Part shown: positions 17,590-29,150 of the stretch, one piece after another | Layout of the letters: the number at the start of each line of letters is the position of its first letter | Numbering within the stretch: position 1 is the stretch's first letter | Source: Populus alba | Lineage: Eukaryota; Streptophyta; Magnoliopsida; Malpighiales; Salicaceae | Direction: 5' to 3' | NCBI RefSeq assembly: GCF_005239225.2 | Contig: NC_133301.1 | Coordinates: 8,680,318-8,744,317, forward strand | Length of the DNA stretch: 64,000 bases | The notes under the pieces: generated by a model | Database searches by the model: none | Told to the model about the DNA's origin: nothing | What the model saw: only the letters and a program-made list of their open reading frames with translations | Program-made: the position numbers and the translations under genes

Positions 17590-17861
17590 ACTAAATCTAA
17601 ACAAGGTATATAATTTTAATTTGGTCCCTACTATTTTCTTGCAAATTAATAGTCCTCCTTTTTAATTCAAGAAATCTTACTTAGATCTCCTAATGAATTA
17701 GGATCCTTTTTAATTTATATGATATTAAGAAACTCAACAAATCAAAATAAATTAAATTAGATAGATAACATAGTTTATCAATCACATCTTTATATGACTC
17801 TTAGATTAGTTAGGTAATAAATCTTTATTTAAACATGTCATATATCTTATATGATCATAAG
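15264..17861. other. Spacer with degraded repeat sequence
   Basis: No gene is supported. Around 15990-16080 a short unit 'atgagtggaggctat' occurs twice, a pattern seen in old Gypsy LTRs. Around 16450-16640 there are repeated 'gggctaggcttggccc' phrases. A reverse open frame of 105 codons at 16844-17161 is rich in His, Gln, Thr and Pro because of trinucleotide-like GTT/TGG runs, and I do not call it a gene. A compound (GC)(AC)(AT) microsatellite lies at 17545-17589. Confidence 0.4.
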
Positions 17862-18423
17862 TAACTTGTAACAACCCGGCTTTCCAAGCCCAAAACACGG
17901 TAATTTTTTTTTATATGCATTCAATCCACATGGTGCCGGCAATCAATGAATCTAAATCCTCACATCATCAAAATACAATCCATACAATCAACATTTCATT
18001 TCAAAGTGAATCTTACACAAACACGTAATATTAAGGTTGCTTGATTTGAAGTTCATATTAAAAATATATACATAGACATGAGTTTGCAGTCTTATCCTAC
18101 TAATAGTCATCACAATTTTAAACAAAAATGATCTAATAAAAGTTAAACATTCAGTACATTGATCCATACAAAATACATTGTGATTTAAAATACATCTACA
18201 TTTAATATTTCCTTGCAAAAGTAGGTTCCCGCGTATCGGGTTTCCTAGACATCTCGTTGGTGTGAAGTCCCTGCAGCAATACAAACATTTAAGAGAATGC
18301 AAATACTTAATAATAATAAGAATGGTAACTAACGGTTTGGCAATTAAATAAAGCATTAACAATTATATTTTCTTCATGTATTTGCTATAACAACTAGTAG
18401 TACATATAGATACACAAGTTTTC

Positions 18424-19075
18424 GGATGCCATTTGCCAAAACTAGTCATTCATTTGTCCTGGCCATCCATCCGGATTCCATGGCGAAAGCTGTGTCGCTG
18501 CCGATCCCAAAATCGGCAGCAGAAACTGCATTGCTGCCGATCAAGGAATCGGCAGCGAAAACTGTGTCGCTGTCGATTTCTGTATCGGCAGCGAAGACTG
18601 CGTCGCTGCCGATCCAGAATCGGAAGCGGAATCTGCGTCGCTGCCGATCCAGAATCGGCAGCGGAATCTGCGTCGCTGCCAATTTCTATATCGGCAGCGA
18701 AACTGTGTCGCTGCCGATCCAGAATCGGCAGCGAAAACTGCGTCGCTGCCGATTTCTGCATCGCCAGCGAAGTCACTCTTTTATCTCGGCCATCCATCCG
18801 TTTGGATGCCATTAGCTGAAGCTAATCAGTCCTTCATCCCGGCCATCCATTCGGACGCCATTAGCCAAAGCTAATCATTCTTTGTCCCGGCCATCCGTTT
18901 GGATGCCATCAGCCGAAGCTAATCAATCCTTCATCCCGACCATCCATTCGGACGCCATTAGCCAAAGCTAATCATTCTTTGTCCCGGCCATCCGTTTGGA
19001 TGCCATTAGTCGAAGTTAATCACTCTTTTGTCTCGACCATCCATTCGGATGCCATTAGCTGAAGCTAATCAATCT
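18424..19075 (+). repeat. 47-51 bp tandem array, split by a hairpin array
   Basis: The unit reads approximately 'cggccatccattcgga', 'tgccattagc', 'gaagctaatca', 'tcttt'. One unit lies at 18424-18480 and six more at 18783-19075. The six alternate between a form with CCATTCGGA and a form with CCGTTTGGAT, so the array has a two-unit higher order. The hairpin array 18494-18772 sits inside one unit: the sequence entering it (GGCGAAAGCT) and leaving it (GCGAAG..TCACTCTTT) matches the middle of the 48-bp unit. Confidence 0.75.
18494..18772. repeat. Palindromic minisatellite array 1 (eight hairpin units)
   Basis: Eight units of about 36 bp. Each has stem arms CGCTGCCGAT and ATCGGCAGCG around a 4-7 base loop, and units are joined by AAAACTGCGT-type linkers. 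Loop types occur in the order cccaaa, caagga, ttctgt, ccaga, ccaga, ttctat, ccaga, ttctgc. Because the unit is palindromic and free of stops, open frames appear on both strands (18426-18819); they are artefacts. The array lies inside the solo LTR. Confidence 0.85.
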
Positions 19076-19426
19076 TTAATCAACATTTAAGCGTTCAACA
19101 ATCTAATATCGGTTCTAACAATATGCTAGTACTCAAGTTAAAATATTTCAAGATTCAACGTAAGAAAAAGAAAGGTGCAAGTCACCTACCTGCTCCACCT
19201 ATGGGTCGTTCCTGTCTTGATGATGGTCCAATCCCGACTACACCACCTAAGACATCAATGGTCACAAATCAGCACAGTTGTATTTATTTTATTTTTGAAT
19301 CATATTCATCATCACACTTATTTCAAGAGTTCATATGTTCACATTCAAGTGTTCCATATTTTACACCATCATATCATGAAATTGTTACTAGCATTTAAGT
19401 CATTCCTGCCTAGGAGGCTTATTGTA

Positions 19427-19831
19427 GAAATCGGCAGCGAGAACTGGTTCGCTGCGGGCTGCCTAATTCGGCAGCGAGAACTGGTTCGCTGCCGGCTGCT
19501 AGTTCGGCAGCGACAACTGTTTCGCTGTCGGCAGTCAGTTCGGCAGCGAAAACTGCATCGCTGTTGGTGTCATAATTTTTTTTGCTGCACAACGCACAAC
19601 TCGGCAGCGAATATCAATTCGCTGCAGGAAGTTTAGTTTCGGCAGCGAAATAGAATTTCGCTGCACAACACACAAATCGGCAGCAAATATCAATTCGCTG
19701 CAGGAGGTTCAGTTGCGGCAACGAAACAAAATTTCGCTGTACAACACACAAATCGGCAGCGAATATCAATTCGCTGCAGGAGGTTCAGTTGCGGCAGCGA
19801 AACAGAATTTCGCTGCACAACACACAAATCG
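19427..19831. repeat. Palindromic minisatellite array 2 (GCAGCGAA stems)
   Basis: First come about four units of roughly 33-36 bp with GGCAGCGAGAACTGGTTCGC hairpins (19431-19570). Then come three units of about 75-80 bp, each with two hairpins: GCAGCGAAT..ATTCGCTGC and GCAGCGAAA..TTTCGCTGC, separated by ACAACACACAAATC. It shares the GCAGCG stem with arrays 1 and 3 but has different linkers. It lies inside the solo LTR. Confidence 0.8.
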
Positions 19832-19867
19832 GGACCATCTATTTCAACACATAATTCTTCAACAAAA

Positions 19868-20215
19868 TTCCAGCAGAACACACACATGGAAAACCATCAA
19901 TTACGGCATATGATCTTTCAATAAATTCCAGCAGAAACACATTAATTCCAGCACAACAACATCACAGCAGAACACATTAATTCCAGCAAACATCATCACA
20001 GCAGAACACATTAATTCCAGCACATTAATTTCAGCAAACATCATCACAGCAGAACACATTAATTCCAGCACATTAATTTCAGCAAACATCATCACAGCAG
20101 AACACATTAATTCCAGCAAACATTATTTCCAGCAACATCATCACAGCAGAACACATTAATTACCCCAGCAGAACACACTAAATTCAGCCTAACAAAACCC
20201 CAGCAGAACACACAC
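19868..20215 (+). repeat. Tandem array of ATTCCAGCA / ACAGCAGAACACATTA units
   Basis: Irregular repeats of 'attccagcacattaatt', 'cagcaaacatcatcac', 'agcagaacacattaatt', with a longer period of about 57 bp in the middle. The CAGCA/CAGCAGAAC core suggests origin from the same sequence pool as the neighbouring hairpin arrays. The minus-strand open frame at 19901-20119 reads as a repeated peptide and is an artefact of the repeat. Confidence 0.75.
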
Positions 20216-20849
20216 ATGCATGCTGGCCTATCCCATAGTTAAAACCAGCCCTCTATTATGATTTGTTACTTCCATTTAATTTATTTGTTAGATGTTCTGA
20301 AATTGACTTTATTTCACTTCTGTTTGCTTGTTCTCCTAGTTAATTTCAGCTTCCTTCACAGCTGGCTTAGGTCTTAGATCAATGTTCTTTCTTAGGGTTT
20401 TTCTTCTTCATTTTCGTTTCTAATTTTAAGGGGAAGAGGAAAGGGAGTTTCATGACCCATACCTTCTGAATTTAACTAAGTTTGAGGAAGGTTTGACACT
20501 ATTCTTTTCTCTTCAGCTGCTGGTTCTCCTCCTTCTTCTTCCTCTCACGTTTTCCAGCTCTCTTTTTCCTCTCCTCTATGCAGCTGCCCACTCCTCTCTC
20601 AAGGTCTCATCTCTCCCTCACAAGTTCACAAGGCAATCTCTACTGGTTTGATTCACGTTTCTGTTGTGAAAGGGGAAGGGAAGAAGGGCATGCAGCTGCT
20701 GGTTTGGGAAGAAGATGGATCATTCTCTCTCCCCTCTTTGTATTTATACTACCCATCAAATGAAATGGGTTGTTTGGGGGTTGGTTTAGGTGTGTTCTTA
20801 TCCTTGTTTGGTTTATCTAAAACCAGTTTTACCCCTCCCTCCCAGCTCT

Positions 20850-21119
20850 GCGTCACTGTTGATTGAGAAATCGGCAGCGAAAACTACATCGCTGCCGATT
20901 TCTGCTTCGACAGCAAAAATAGCGTCGCTACCGATCCAGAAATCGGCAGCAGAAACTGCGTTGCTGCTGATCAAGAAATGGACAGCGAAAAACTGTGTCG
21001 TTGCCGATTTCTGTATCGATAGTGAAGGCTACGTTGCTGCCAAATCCAGAATCGACAGCGAATACTGCGTCGCTGTCGATTTCGGCATCGGCAGCGAAGA
21101 TTGCGTCGCTGCCGATTTC
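20850..21119. repeat. Palindromic minisatellite array 3 (seven hairpin units)
   Basis: Same hairpin unit as array 1 but with more mutated stems (for example CGTTGCCGAT, CGACAGC, CGATAGTG). Loop types run ttctgc, ccagaa, caagaa, ttctgt, ccaga, ttcggc. The run ccagaa-caagaa-ttctgt-ccaga parallels the opening order of array 1, so the two arrays look like duplicated blocks and not independent expansions. (CT)n and (GT)n tracts follow directly, then the LTR end. Confidence 0.8.
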
Positions 21120-21193
21120 CCATCTCTCTCTCTCTCTCTAAATATGTGTGTGTGTGTGTGTGTTTTTTTTTTTCTTTGGGTGTTTACATAACT

Positions 21194-22941
21194 CATCCAA
21201 ATCATATAAGTTTGTTTAGTAAAATCTAATTTTATAGCATTAAACATATTCGATTAATGATAACTTTTAGTGTTTCAACAACTTATCCATGATTAGAAGA
21301 AAGCAACAAATCATGTGGATTTATTATCAATTTTTAATTAGGTATCATTTAATGGCATAATTGATATATAATACATAACAATTATATATTAACATACTCC
21401 TAGCATGCATTTCTAATTGAATGATTATGAAAATATCTAAACTAATTCTCTCAAGTCATTGAAGGAAATTATGTGGACAAAACCTAGGTAGCCGCTATAA
21501 ATATTCATAAGTCCTTTGCGAGCACTATGGTTGTATCATTCATTGCCATTTTTTTTTTTCACATTGGATTACAAAATAATTTTTCTACCTAAATTTTTAT
21601 ATTTTTAAATTACATAATATTTACATAATTTAATAAGAAACCTAGAGTTGTATTCAAGTGGAATTAGATGAAAAAAATAAATTTACAACCCTAGAATTAA
21701 AATAGAAAAAGGAAGAACACGCATACCCTATTTAATATTATAATCATTCAACCATTAAAAACACAATTACGTTAGTCTTTAAATTTCCATAATCATCCAT
21801 CATGCCTAATAGCATATTAATATACATAAAATAAATATATTGCATGCTTTAGTTGTAATTATTGATTTTATGTGTATGTAAAAAAAATTATATTTCTAAC
21901 ATTTAGAAATATTAAATCATGTCCATTTCGCTATTTTTTTAAAACTTAATAAATTTTATTTAATACATGTTTTTATTTGATTTTTTTTCTAGAATTTAAT
22001 AAGAAAATTAATTAGATTAAAATTCTTATTAATATCCTAAACTATTTTAGAATTAATTAAATAAAAATCTCCAACTTAAAAACTCTCTTTATTTTAGGGA
22101 AAAAAAATCATTTTTCTATAGATTATTTAATTAAAAATTTTAATTAAATTATAATCCTATTAGGATATTACAAAACTAAAAAAAAATTGAATTAAACATT
22201 TTAATTCAATGCTAATCTTAATAGGAAAATTATTTCTACTCTTAATTTAGTTTAGAGTTTTAATTTGAAAATATAAAATCAGTATTGTATTTTATATAAA
22301 GGAGAAAATATAATAATATCCTAGATGTTATTAAGTATAAGTTGTAAGAATAGAATCATAATTCTACCCCTAAAAAACATCCAAACAAAGCTTAAGGTTA
22401 GAATCATAATTATGTCCCCTTTTCTTCTCCTTGTAGTCGCCGACAGTGCGCACAATACCCATCACTGGCAGCGTGCCTAGCAACGGTAGCCTTGGCTGCT
22501 ACTACACTAGGCCGCCAATAAGAGCATGGGGTTGTTCTCTTGCCATGCATCATCCCTTATGTGAGGCAGCTGCCTCGCGCAATGATGCTAGCAGCAGCAC
22601 AAGGCGTTGCTCCTGGTAAGGTAGCAACCCTTTTGCCCTGCGCCAAAGCTTGGGGTCGCCGTTAGTGGAGGCGTAACCACTTAATTTTTTTAAAATTTTT
22701 TGACTGGACGGAAAAAATATGTCCAAATCTGATCGGGACAATAACCAGGATTAAAAAACAATAATAATATTTTATTAAAAAACAATTTTGCACATAATTT
22801 TAATTTACCATTAACACCAATAACAATTAAAAAACATGCAATTAATAATGACTCTGGTACCATTATTGGGTTACTCAAAAAACATATACATAGTGGAAAC
22901 ATTAAATGTAAAATTTATAGGAGTATACAAAGATTACCTAT
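21194..22941. other. Spacer with a GC-rich patch
   Basis: AT-rich and without genes, apart from a GC-rich patch at about 22435-22690 (repeated 'cagctgcct', 'gctagcagcag' phrases) in sharp contrast to its surroundings. Open frames there give no recognisable protein. It may be part of a transposon carrying captured sequence. Confidence 0.4.
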
Positions 22942-23147
22942 GCGTGTTTGGGAGTGTGGTTGAGGTTGTTTTTCAAAGTGCTTTTCACTCAGAAAAGCAT
23001 GCCAATAATATTATTTTATTTTTAAAAATCATTTTGAGATCAACACATCAAAATGATTTGAAAACATCAAAAACATATTACTTTAAAGCAAAAAAAAAAA
23101 ATTCAAATTTTTTGAAAACCACTTTTAGACCGCAATGCCAAACGCCC
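22942..23147 (+). mobile_element. Best-preserved copy of the AT-rich MITE family
   Basis: About 205 bp with imperfect inverted ends: GCGTGTTTGGGAGTGTGGTT on the left and GGCGTTTGGCATTGCGGT when the right end is read on the other strand. The interior holds TTTTTCAAAGTGCTTTTCAC and GATCAACACATCAAAATGA, which identify all other copies in the window. There is no coding sequence. A target duplication could not be fixed by eye. A hAT-type MITE is plausible from the size and ends. Confidence 0.65.
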
Positions 23148-23734
23148 TAAAAATGCTCTTTCATCTTTGAATAATTACTGCAAAGCTAGGTTGTTATAAA
23201 CCACAAGTGATCCAAGCATTCGACTTTTATTGATAATCCACATGAATCACCAGTGAGGAATCACATAAACTCTTTTAGAATAGAGAGATTGTTATACCTT
23301 TGAGAGCTAAATTTTTTTGTTTGTTTGAGGTGTTTCTTTAGTTTATGTAGATTTTCTCTCTTGTGTATGTTGTACAAAAAATAAGAGGAATAATATTTTA
23401 TTTATAGAAAAACTTGAAAACTTTATAAATGTCAAAATATTAATCTGCTTTTTAAATTATATCATGTATTATTTCAGGATAATTTTATAATTTTTTTTAA
23501 TCAAGTTTCTACTTTATTTTTTTTCTATATCTAAAATTGTAATAATCCCTTTTAGTAATTACATTGGAGTTTTTATTTTCTAAAACTTATTTACAATCAA
23601 GTCATACTTGATTAATTATTTCATTTTAATTTCTGATTAATAGTTTTTTTGTGCATGATTCATGAAATTCCCTAATAAATTGAATTAAATATAAATTACA
23701 ATTCTAAATAAAAAAAATTAATTTACTATCAATT

Positions 23735-23779
<45 letters not shown>

Positions 23780-25369
23780 AGTATAATGTTTAACAATCTG
23801 TCATGATTCCCAGATATTAGAAAATTCATAAGTGGTTTGACTTAATCTTTTAATAACCAGTTTCTCAATATAATTATCATCCCTTCATAAAAAAAACATT
23901 CTGATTTAGACATTATAGTATGGAGTATATCTATTTTGTTAAATCATTTTTGTTCTCAACAATCTCTCATATCTCATATTATGAAAGTAACTGTTTCATT
24001 TCGTAAAGAAAAGAACAAAATATGTAACAATCTCATTAATTCTAATCCATTCTTAATAGAACATTACCCATGAATATTTAGAAACAGTGATTTGATGTAA
24101 TATAAATTTCATAATTACAATAATTTTATATTTTTTTTACAAAATATTTTTATCTTTTAAATTTTATTTTTACTTTAAATTTATTAATCAAATATAAATA
24201 AGTATTATAGATAATTTTTTTTTATTAATAATAAATATATTTTAATTAATGTTATGCCTAACTATTTGATTGGCTTAAATTATAGGTCATATCTATTCCA
24301 TTACATCTGTGATGGGATGTAGACTACAAACATCTTAAAAATCATCGTTGCCAACTCTTCTAGTAGCATACATCGGTGTTCCTTTGTAACCAAGACAGAA
24401 AGAAAATAATGAAAAGAAAAAATGAAGCTTCAAACCGATTTTCCAGGTTTCAGCTGTGTCCTGTTTCCAGGAAGTAAGATGAACTGTCATTCCGACAATG
24501 ACACGCCGGAGATATTTCTGGAGCTCCGTCCCTCCCCGGCGGTGGTGACAGTTACCTGGGACCATCCTATTTTACGAAGTTCTGTGCGGAACTCTCTCGG
24601 CTGCTTCCTTGACTTGTTACAAGTGGCGCCACCAGCACGATCATATTGACTAAAATATTCCGCGTGAGGTAGCTGATTCCTCAGAGACAAAGCTTTTGTT
24701 TTATTGGCATAGAGGGGGTAAAGAGCACATGAAATGATTGCTTTGAAATGTAAAAAGTGGAAAGCACAAGAGAAACAAAATTGAACTTTTGTTTGCGCAT
24801 TGTTGGCGTTACACTCGCAAAATAATAATAATAATAATAAAATAAAATAAAAATCACACACTCCCCGGTCACATCTCAGTAAAATGCCATGCCAATCGTT
24901 CTCAAAACAAATGAAAAAAAAAAGGTAATTATTTAGAAAGCAGTCCAATAATAAAAATTTAGAATTAAGAGATTTGTTTTTTCTATGGTTTCAAGTTTGA
25001 GCCCTGAGATTGCTTATATGATGGCTACTGGAGGTTTATAGATCGTTAACTTTAAGGCCTATAAGATTAATCGAGATACGAGCAAACTGACCCAAATACT
25101 TTTGATGATAAAAAGAAAAAGTAAAAAAAAAGCCATGCCAATCATTCTCAAAACAAATGAAAAAAAAAATTGACACTGAATACGTCTTGGCGACCACAAC
25201 CCCGCATGCAACCATGAGAAATATTTATGTACAAAATTCAAATTTAAAATCTAGGTTTTCTTGTTTTTTCTAGTACTTAGTTTTTCCATACAAAACTTAA
25301 CTTCAATCACAAAAATAAATATATTCTTTAAGTTATGTTTGTAATGAAGTTTCAAATGGTGTTTAATTA
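23148..25369. other. Spacer, mostly AT-rich
   Basis: A (TA)n tract lies at 23740-23777. The stretch at about 24400-24700 has balanced base composition and a 75-codon plus-strand frame (24422-24649), but neither strand yields a protein I recognise and no spliced continuation is apparent. It could be the edge of an old gene or a regulatory region. Confidence 0.4.
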
Positions 25370-25710
25370 AAATTTATTTATTTTTATCTGAAATTAATAT
25401 TTTTATTTTTTGAATCTTTTTAGGATGTTGATGTAAAAATAATTTAAAAAAATAAAATTTTTTATTTTAATATATTCTAAAAAAACATTTTAGAAAATAA
25501 CCATTGTTTAAAACTTTTTACAATGCTATTATGTATGTGTTTGAAAGTGTGATAACAATTAATTTTCAAAGTACTTTTTATCTAGAAATATATTAAAATA
25601 ATAAATATTTTTTATTTTTAAAAAATTATATCTGATGATATTAGTACATCAAAATAATTTAAAAATATTTAAAAAAATTAATTTTAAATAAATAAATAAA
25701 TAAATTTTAA
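25370..25710 (+). repeat. Two further AT-rich MITE copies
   Basis: Copies at about 25370-25510 and 25530-25710. The second begins GTGTTTGAAAGTGTGATAAC, clearly related to the end of the copy at 22942. A GT/GTAT microsatellite follows at 25742-25800. Confidence 0.55.
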
Positions 25711-27049
25711 AATTTTATGAAATATAATTTAGTTTAACAATTGTGTGTGTATGTTTGTATGTATGTATGTGTGTGTCTATATATATCTATACATATATAT
25801 AAAAACTGTCGTGGAATCCAAGGCGGGCACTAGCGTGTAAACATTGCGTCCTTATATTTGTTTTTAATGGATACTTTAAACCCGTGATAGAGGTCGATAT
25901 AAATCACAATTATTGGCATCATGTCTTCCCCGACATTTAATGCTACAGGACCTCATGCAGTCGGCACAATAACCCTAGCTAGCCCTAGATCCAATACTGG
26001 GCAGATTATCTTGTGACTAGGTAGAAGGAGGGACAGAAGGGTAATTTACGGCTCAGCCTCCCCCAGTTGAACCATCGGTACAAAAAGTTAATGTAGACTT
26101 ATTTTGTTGAACTAGAGTTGCTTTTTGAAAAAAAGAGAGACAGGAAGAGAAGGAAAAGGCCATAATCAACCCTCCTTTACATGCTTTTCCTTTGATGTAA
26201 ATTCAAGCCATTCATCTATCAACAATAAAATGGTAGTTGGGTCACGTTATGAAATGCTTTTTTTATTTTAATAAAATTTTGAGTTTACTCATGAATAAAC
26301 TATATAATTATTAAAAAAATTTTACTTTTTAAGAGATCAACCCGGCTTGATTGAGTTAATTAGAATCAATAAATTTCTACATACTAGAATTTTTTTTTTT
26401 ATAAAAAAAATAGCTTCCAAAACCAATACCTTCCAAATTTCATTATTACCTACAAAATACACTACCACATTTAGTCCTATAATCACCTTCAAGATTAGTT
26501 TATTTAGCTAGGAGCATTCACCTTAGGGAATTAAGTACATTATTATTATTATTATTATTTGGTTGTATGAGGAGGATCTGCTTACATACCTGTAAAAATG
26601 CTATGGGCACACTATCAAATAATAGCCGCACAATGAATTTTTGTAAATACCTAAATTACCCTTATCTATGTTTATTTCACCTCTCGGCCACCATCCCATC
26701 TCAAAAAACTAGAAAACAAAACTCTCACCACTTCAGTGACATGACATGTGTTAAACTTGGTGTTGGAATAAATGAAAGTTTTTTTTTTTTTTTCTCAATC
26801 AAATCCTATAGTCAGTTTAAGTTAATAGAAATGTTAAATAGTCAAGTAAAACTCATATGATTTATCTTTCCCATATAAATCATCAAATCCCATAAGATCC
26901 CTCTTTTGCATCACATAAAACCCAATTGATAAAATATATTATGTAAAGAAACAAACATTTACCTAGCATATTATGTCACGTGATGAGGTGAATTTTAATA
27001 AATTCATTAGTTTTATAAGAAAAGGGAATTGATGAGAGTTTTAATTGAA
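25711..27049. other. Spacer
   Basis: No gene. A moderately complex patch lies at 25810-26100, and an ATT microsatellite at about 26537-26560. The open frame at 26567-26860 resembles nothing known. Confidence 0.4.
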
Positions 27050-27465
27050 AATGTAACAATTTAATAAATGTTTCAAATAACTGAGGATTGGTATGGATAA
27101 CAATCTCTTTAGGCCACAAGTATTATAACAAAGTCTCTGAAGTTCTTAGCATAGCATAAAGTTTTTTTTTTTTTTTTTTAATCATACATAAGATAATTAA
27201 GATATTTTAATGACTCATGATTGGTATATATCATGAATTTTTTAGGCTACAAGTAATGTTGTCAAGTCTTCAAAGTTCTCATCAAAGTGTAAAGCTCATT
27301 ATCATAGGTAAAATAATTTAATATTTCGTCATTAAGCTTTTTACTAAAATTAGTTATTAGTCTTTTTTCTGCATTAAAATAGTTTCAATATCTCTAAAAT
27401 ATCACATTCAATCTCAAAAGCTTTAATAAAATTAAGCAATTAGAAAAGAAAATTTTATCAATATG
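27050..27465 (-). pseudogene. Decayed Ty3/Gypsy RNase H fragment
   Basis: Translation of the minus strand in shifting frames gives pieces of the RNase H domain that follows reverse transcriptase in Gypsy polyproteins. An 'FIKAFEIECD' segment lies at about 27403-27445. A 'YDNELYTLMRTL' then 'QHYL.PKKFMIYTNHESLKYL' segment lies at about 27190-27310. A second, similar 'YLWPKEIVIHTN' segment lies at about 27080-27140. The second and third pieces are homologous to each other, so this part was duplicated or two elements overlap. Several in-frame stops and frameshifts mean that no function is possible. No LTRs could be assigned. Confidence 0.72.
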
Positions 27466-29150
27466 CCTTATGGGGAGACTTTGGATTAAAAGATATTTTA
27501 ATTGTAAGGATTTCATATGGACCATAATCATGATTTAGAATCCCAAAAATAAGTGCAAAGTTTCTATAATTGACAATAATTCTTTTCTTTTTCAATTCTC
27601 CTATGAGAAATATCAGATAATCTCATTTCCATTAAAACCCTAATTTGTGAGATTTACAACAATTCACTATGAGAATGATCGTATAATCTTCCTAACCAAA
27701 CTCTTATTAAAATAAAACAAGTAATGAAAAATTACATTCGAGTAAAAAAAGAGCATGACTAGACAATAACACTCACATTTCAAATAATAGAGAGGAAAAT
27801 CTTTTTAGTGTTAGTCTCTTACAACCATAGAGAATAAAAAAGGAATCTAAAATGATGATCCATTTGTGATTAACTAATATTTCTTGAGCTCATAACCACC
27901 ACTCGTAATGAGGTATTGATTTTTATCACGGGAAAAGAATTTGTGTAATATATTTTCTTATGAAAATCAATGTGAACACATGAAATCTTAATGAAATTTG
28001 TCTGATTCATCATATTAACAAACATGATACTGAGAATTGTTATGCCTTAAAAATTAAGATAGAAAGATTAATCACCAAGGATTAACTCTAATCGTTCACA
28101 AAGAAGTAAACACAACTTGAGTAAAAAAGGAAAGAGGTCATCATATCCCACAGTGTGTTGTCCAGGATCATATAATTTTTAGGAATTGTAGCTCCATTTA
28201 CAATAAAAAATCTTTTGAACTTTTCAATGAAAAAAAGAGCATTATCTCTCTAATTGTTCATATGATCTTCACCATGATAATACTTATCTACATATCTTTA
28301 AACAAAATCTATGAATTCTTAATACAAAATCTACATATCTTCATTCAATAACCTTCTCGAAACTATATTCATCATATGATTTTGTCCTAAAAATTCTCCA
28401 TAAAAATGACCTTTGTAAAAAGTCTCCACAAGTCCCCATTAAAAGTATTCTTCATATCTACATTCTTAATTTGGAAATAAAAAGAGTCTTTGAAATGCAA
28501 GCATTTTTAAATATTGATGGTTCAACTAATGATGGAAGCCTAATTAGGCTCAAACTAAAAAAGAAGAATGAAAGGAAGAGAAGAGAAAAACAAAAAAATA
28601 ACCAAACCAAACCTAAAAAAGCCTAACCGAGCCTGTAAAAAAGCCCAACCAAGCCTATTTCGTGGCCCAACTGAGCCCAAAAGAAAGGCAAGAGAGGAGA
28701 AGAGAAGGTTGGTGCACTCGAGAAGGGAGAAAGAAATTTAGATGTGGGAATTGAGGAGATGAGGAAGAAAAGGAAAGGAAAAGAAAGAAAGAAAAAAGAA
28801 AGAACAGGCCACCGAAGTGCTACCGTGTACACGTTCCATATCATAAAAAAGAGCCTGTCAAGATAATTACAACAACATTAAGGAAGGATACCATTAGAGC
28901 TCGTTGGCATCCATATTTAGATCATTTTCCCCTCAATTTCCATTCTAGTTCCTAATTTTTCATTACTCTAAAATTATATTCCTATTTAAGATTGCCTAAC
29001 CCTACAAGGGGGAGTATAAAATAAGAAAAGGAATATGAAAATGGCCCAACCAGACCCGGCATTTAACCTAGCCAAACCCGGCAAGGAGGAGAAGAAGAAA
29101 AGGAGGAAAAATATTTCCATGCCCATACAAAAAATTCCTTGTATCCAAGA
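27466..29150. other. AT-rich spacer, probably more retrotransposon debris
   Basis: This lies on the upstream side of the RNase H fragment and may contain further eroded element sequence, but I could not identify reverse transcriptase or gag motifs. At 28570-28830 there is a purine-rich GGAAAAG/GAAAG stretch. No gene is supported. Confidence 0.4.

Larger units (their letters stand above)
17867..21188 (+). mobile_element. Solo LTR, about 3.3 kb, with 5-bp target duplication
   Basis: Begins TGTAACAACCCGGC, the kind of start found in plant Ty3/Gypsy LTRs, and ends TTTACA at 21188; TGTAA/TTACA are exact inverted termini. TAACT flanks both ends (17862-17866 and 21189-21193), as expected for a retrotransposon target duplication. 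There is no second copy of the terminal sequence inside, and no primer-binding site or coding region. It is therefore best read as a solo LTR left after recombination between two LTRs, about 3,322 bp long. It is noticeably richer in G+C than its flanks and is filled with tandem arrays, listed separately. A TATA-like TATTTATAC lies near 20740 after a pyrimidine-rich stretch, a possible LTR promoter. Confidence 0.82.

Noticed and set aside
18426..18819. Overlapping open frames of 78-129 codons on both strands
   Set aside because: They translate the palindromic minisatellite, whose unit lacks stops in several frames on both strands; no protein is implied.
19901..20119. Minus-strand frame with a repeated peptide
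   Set aside because: Direct translation of the ATTCCAGCA tandem array.
18494..21119. CRISPR-like look of regularly spaced palindromic repeats
   Set aside because: The DNA is plant nuclear, the linkers are themselves repeats and not unique spacers, and no cas genes exist; it is a minisatellite in an LTR.
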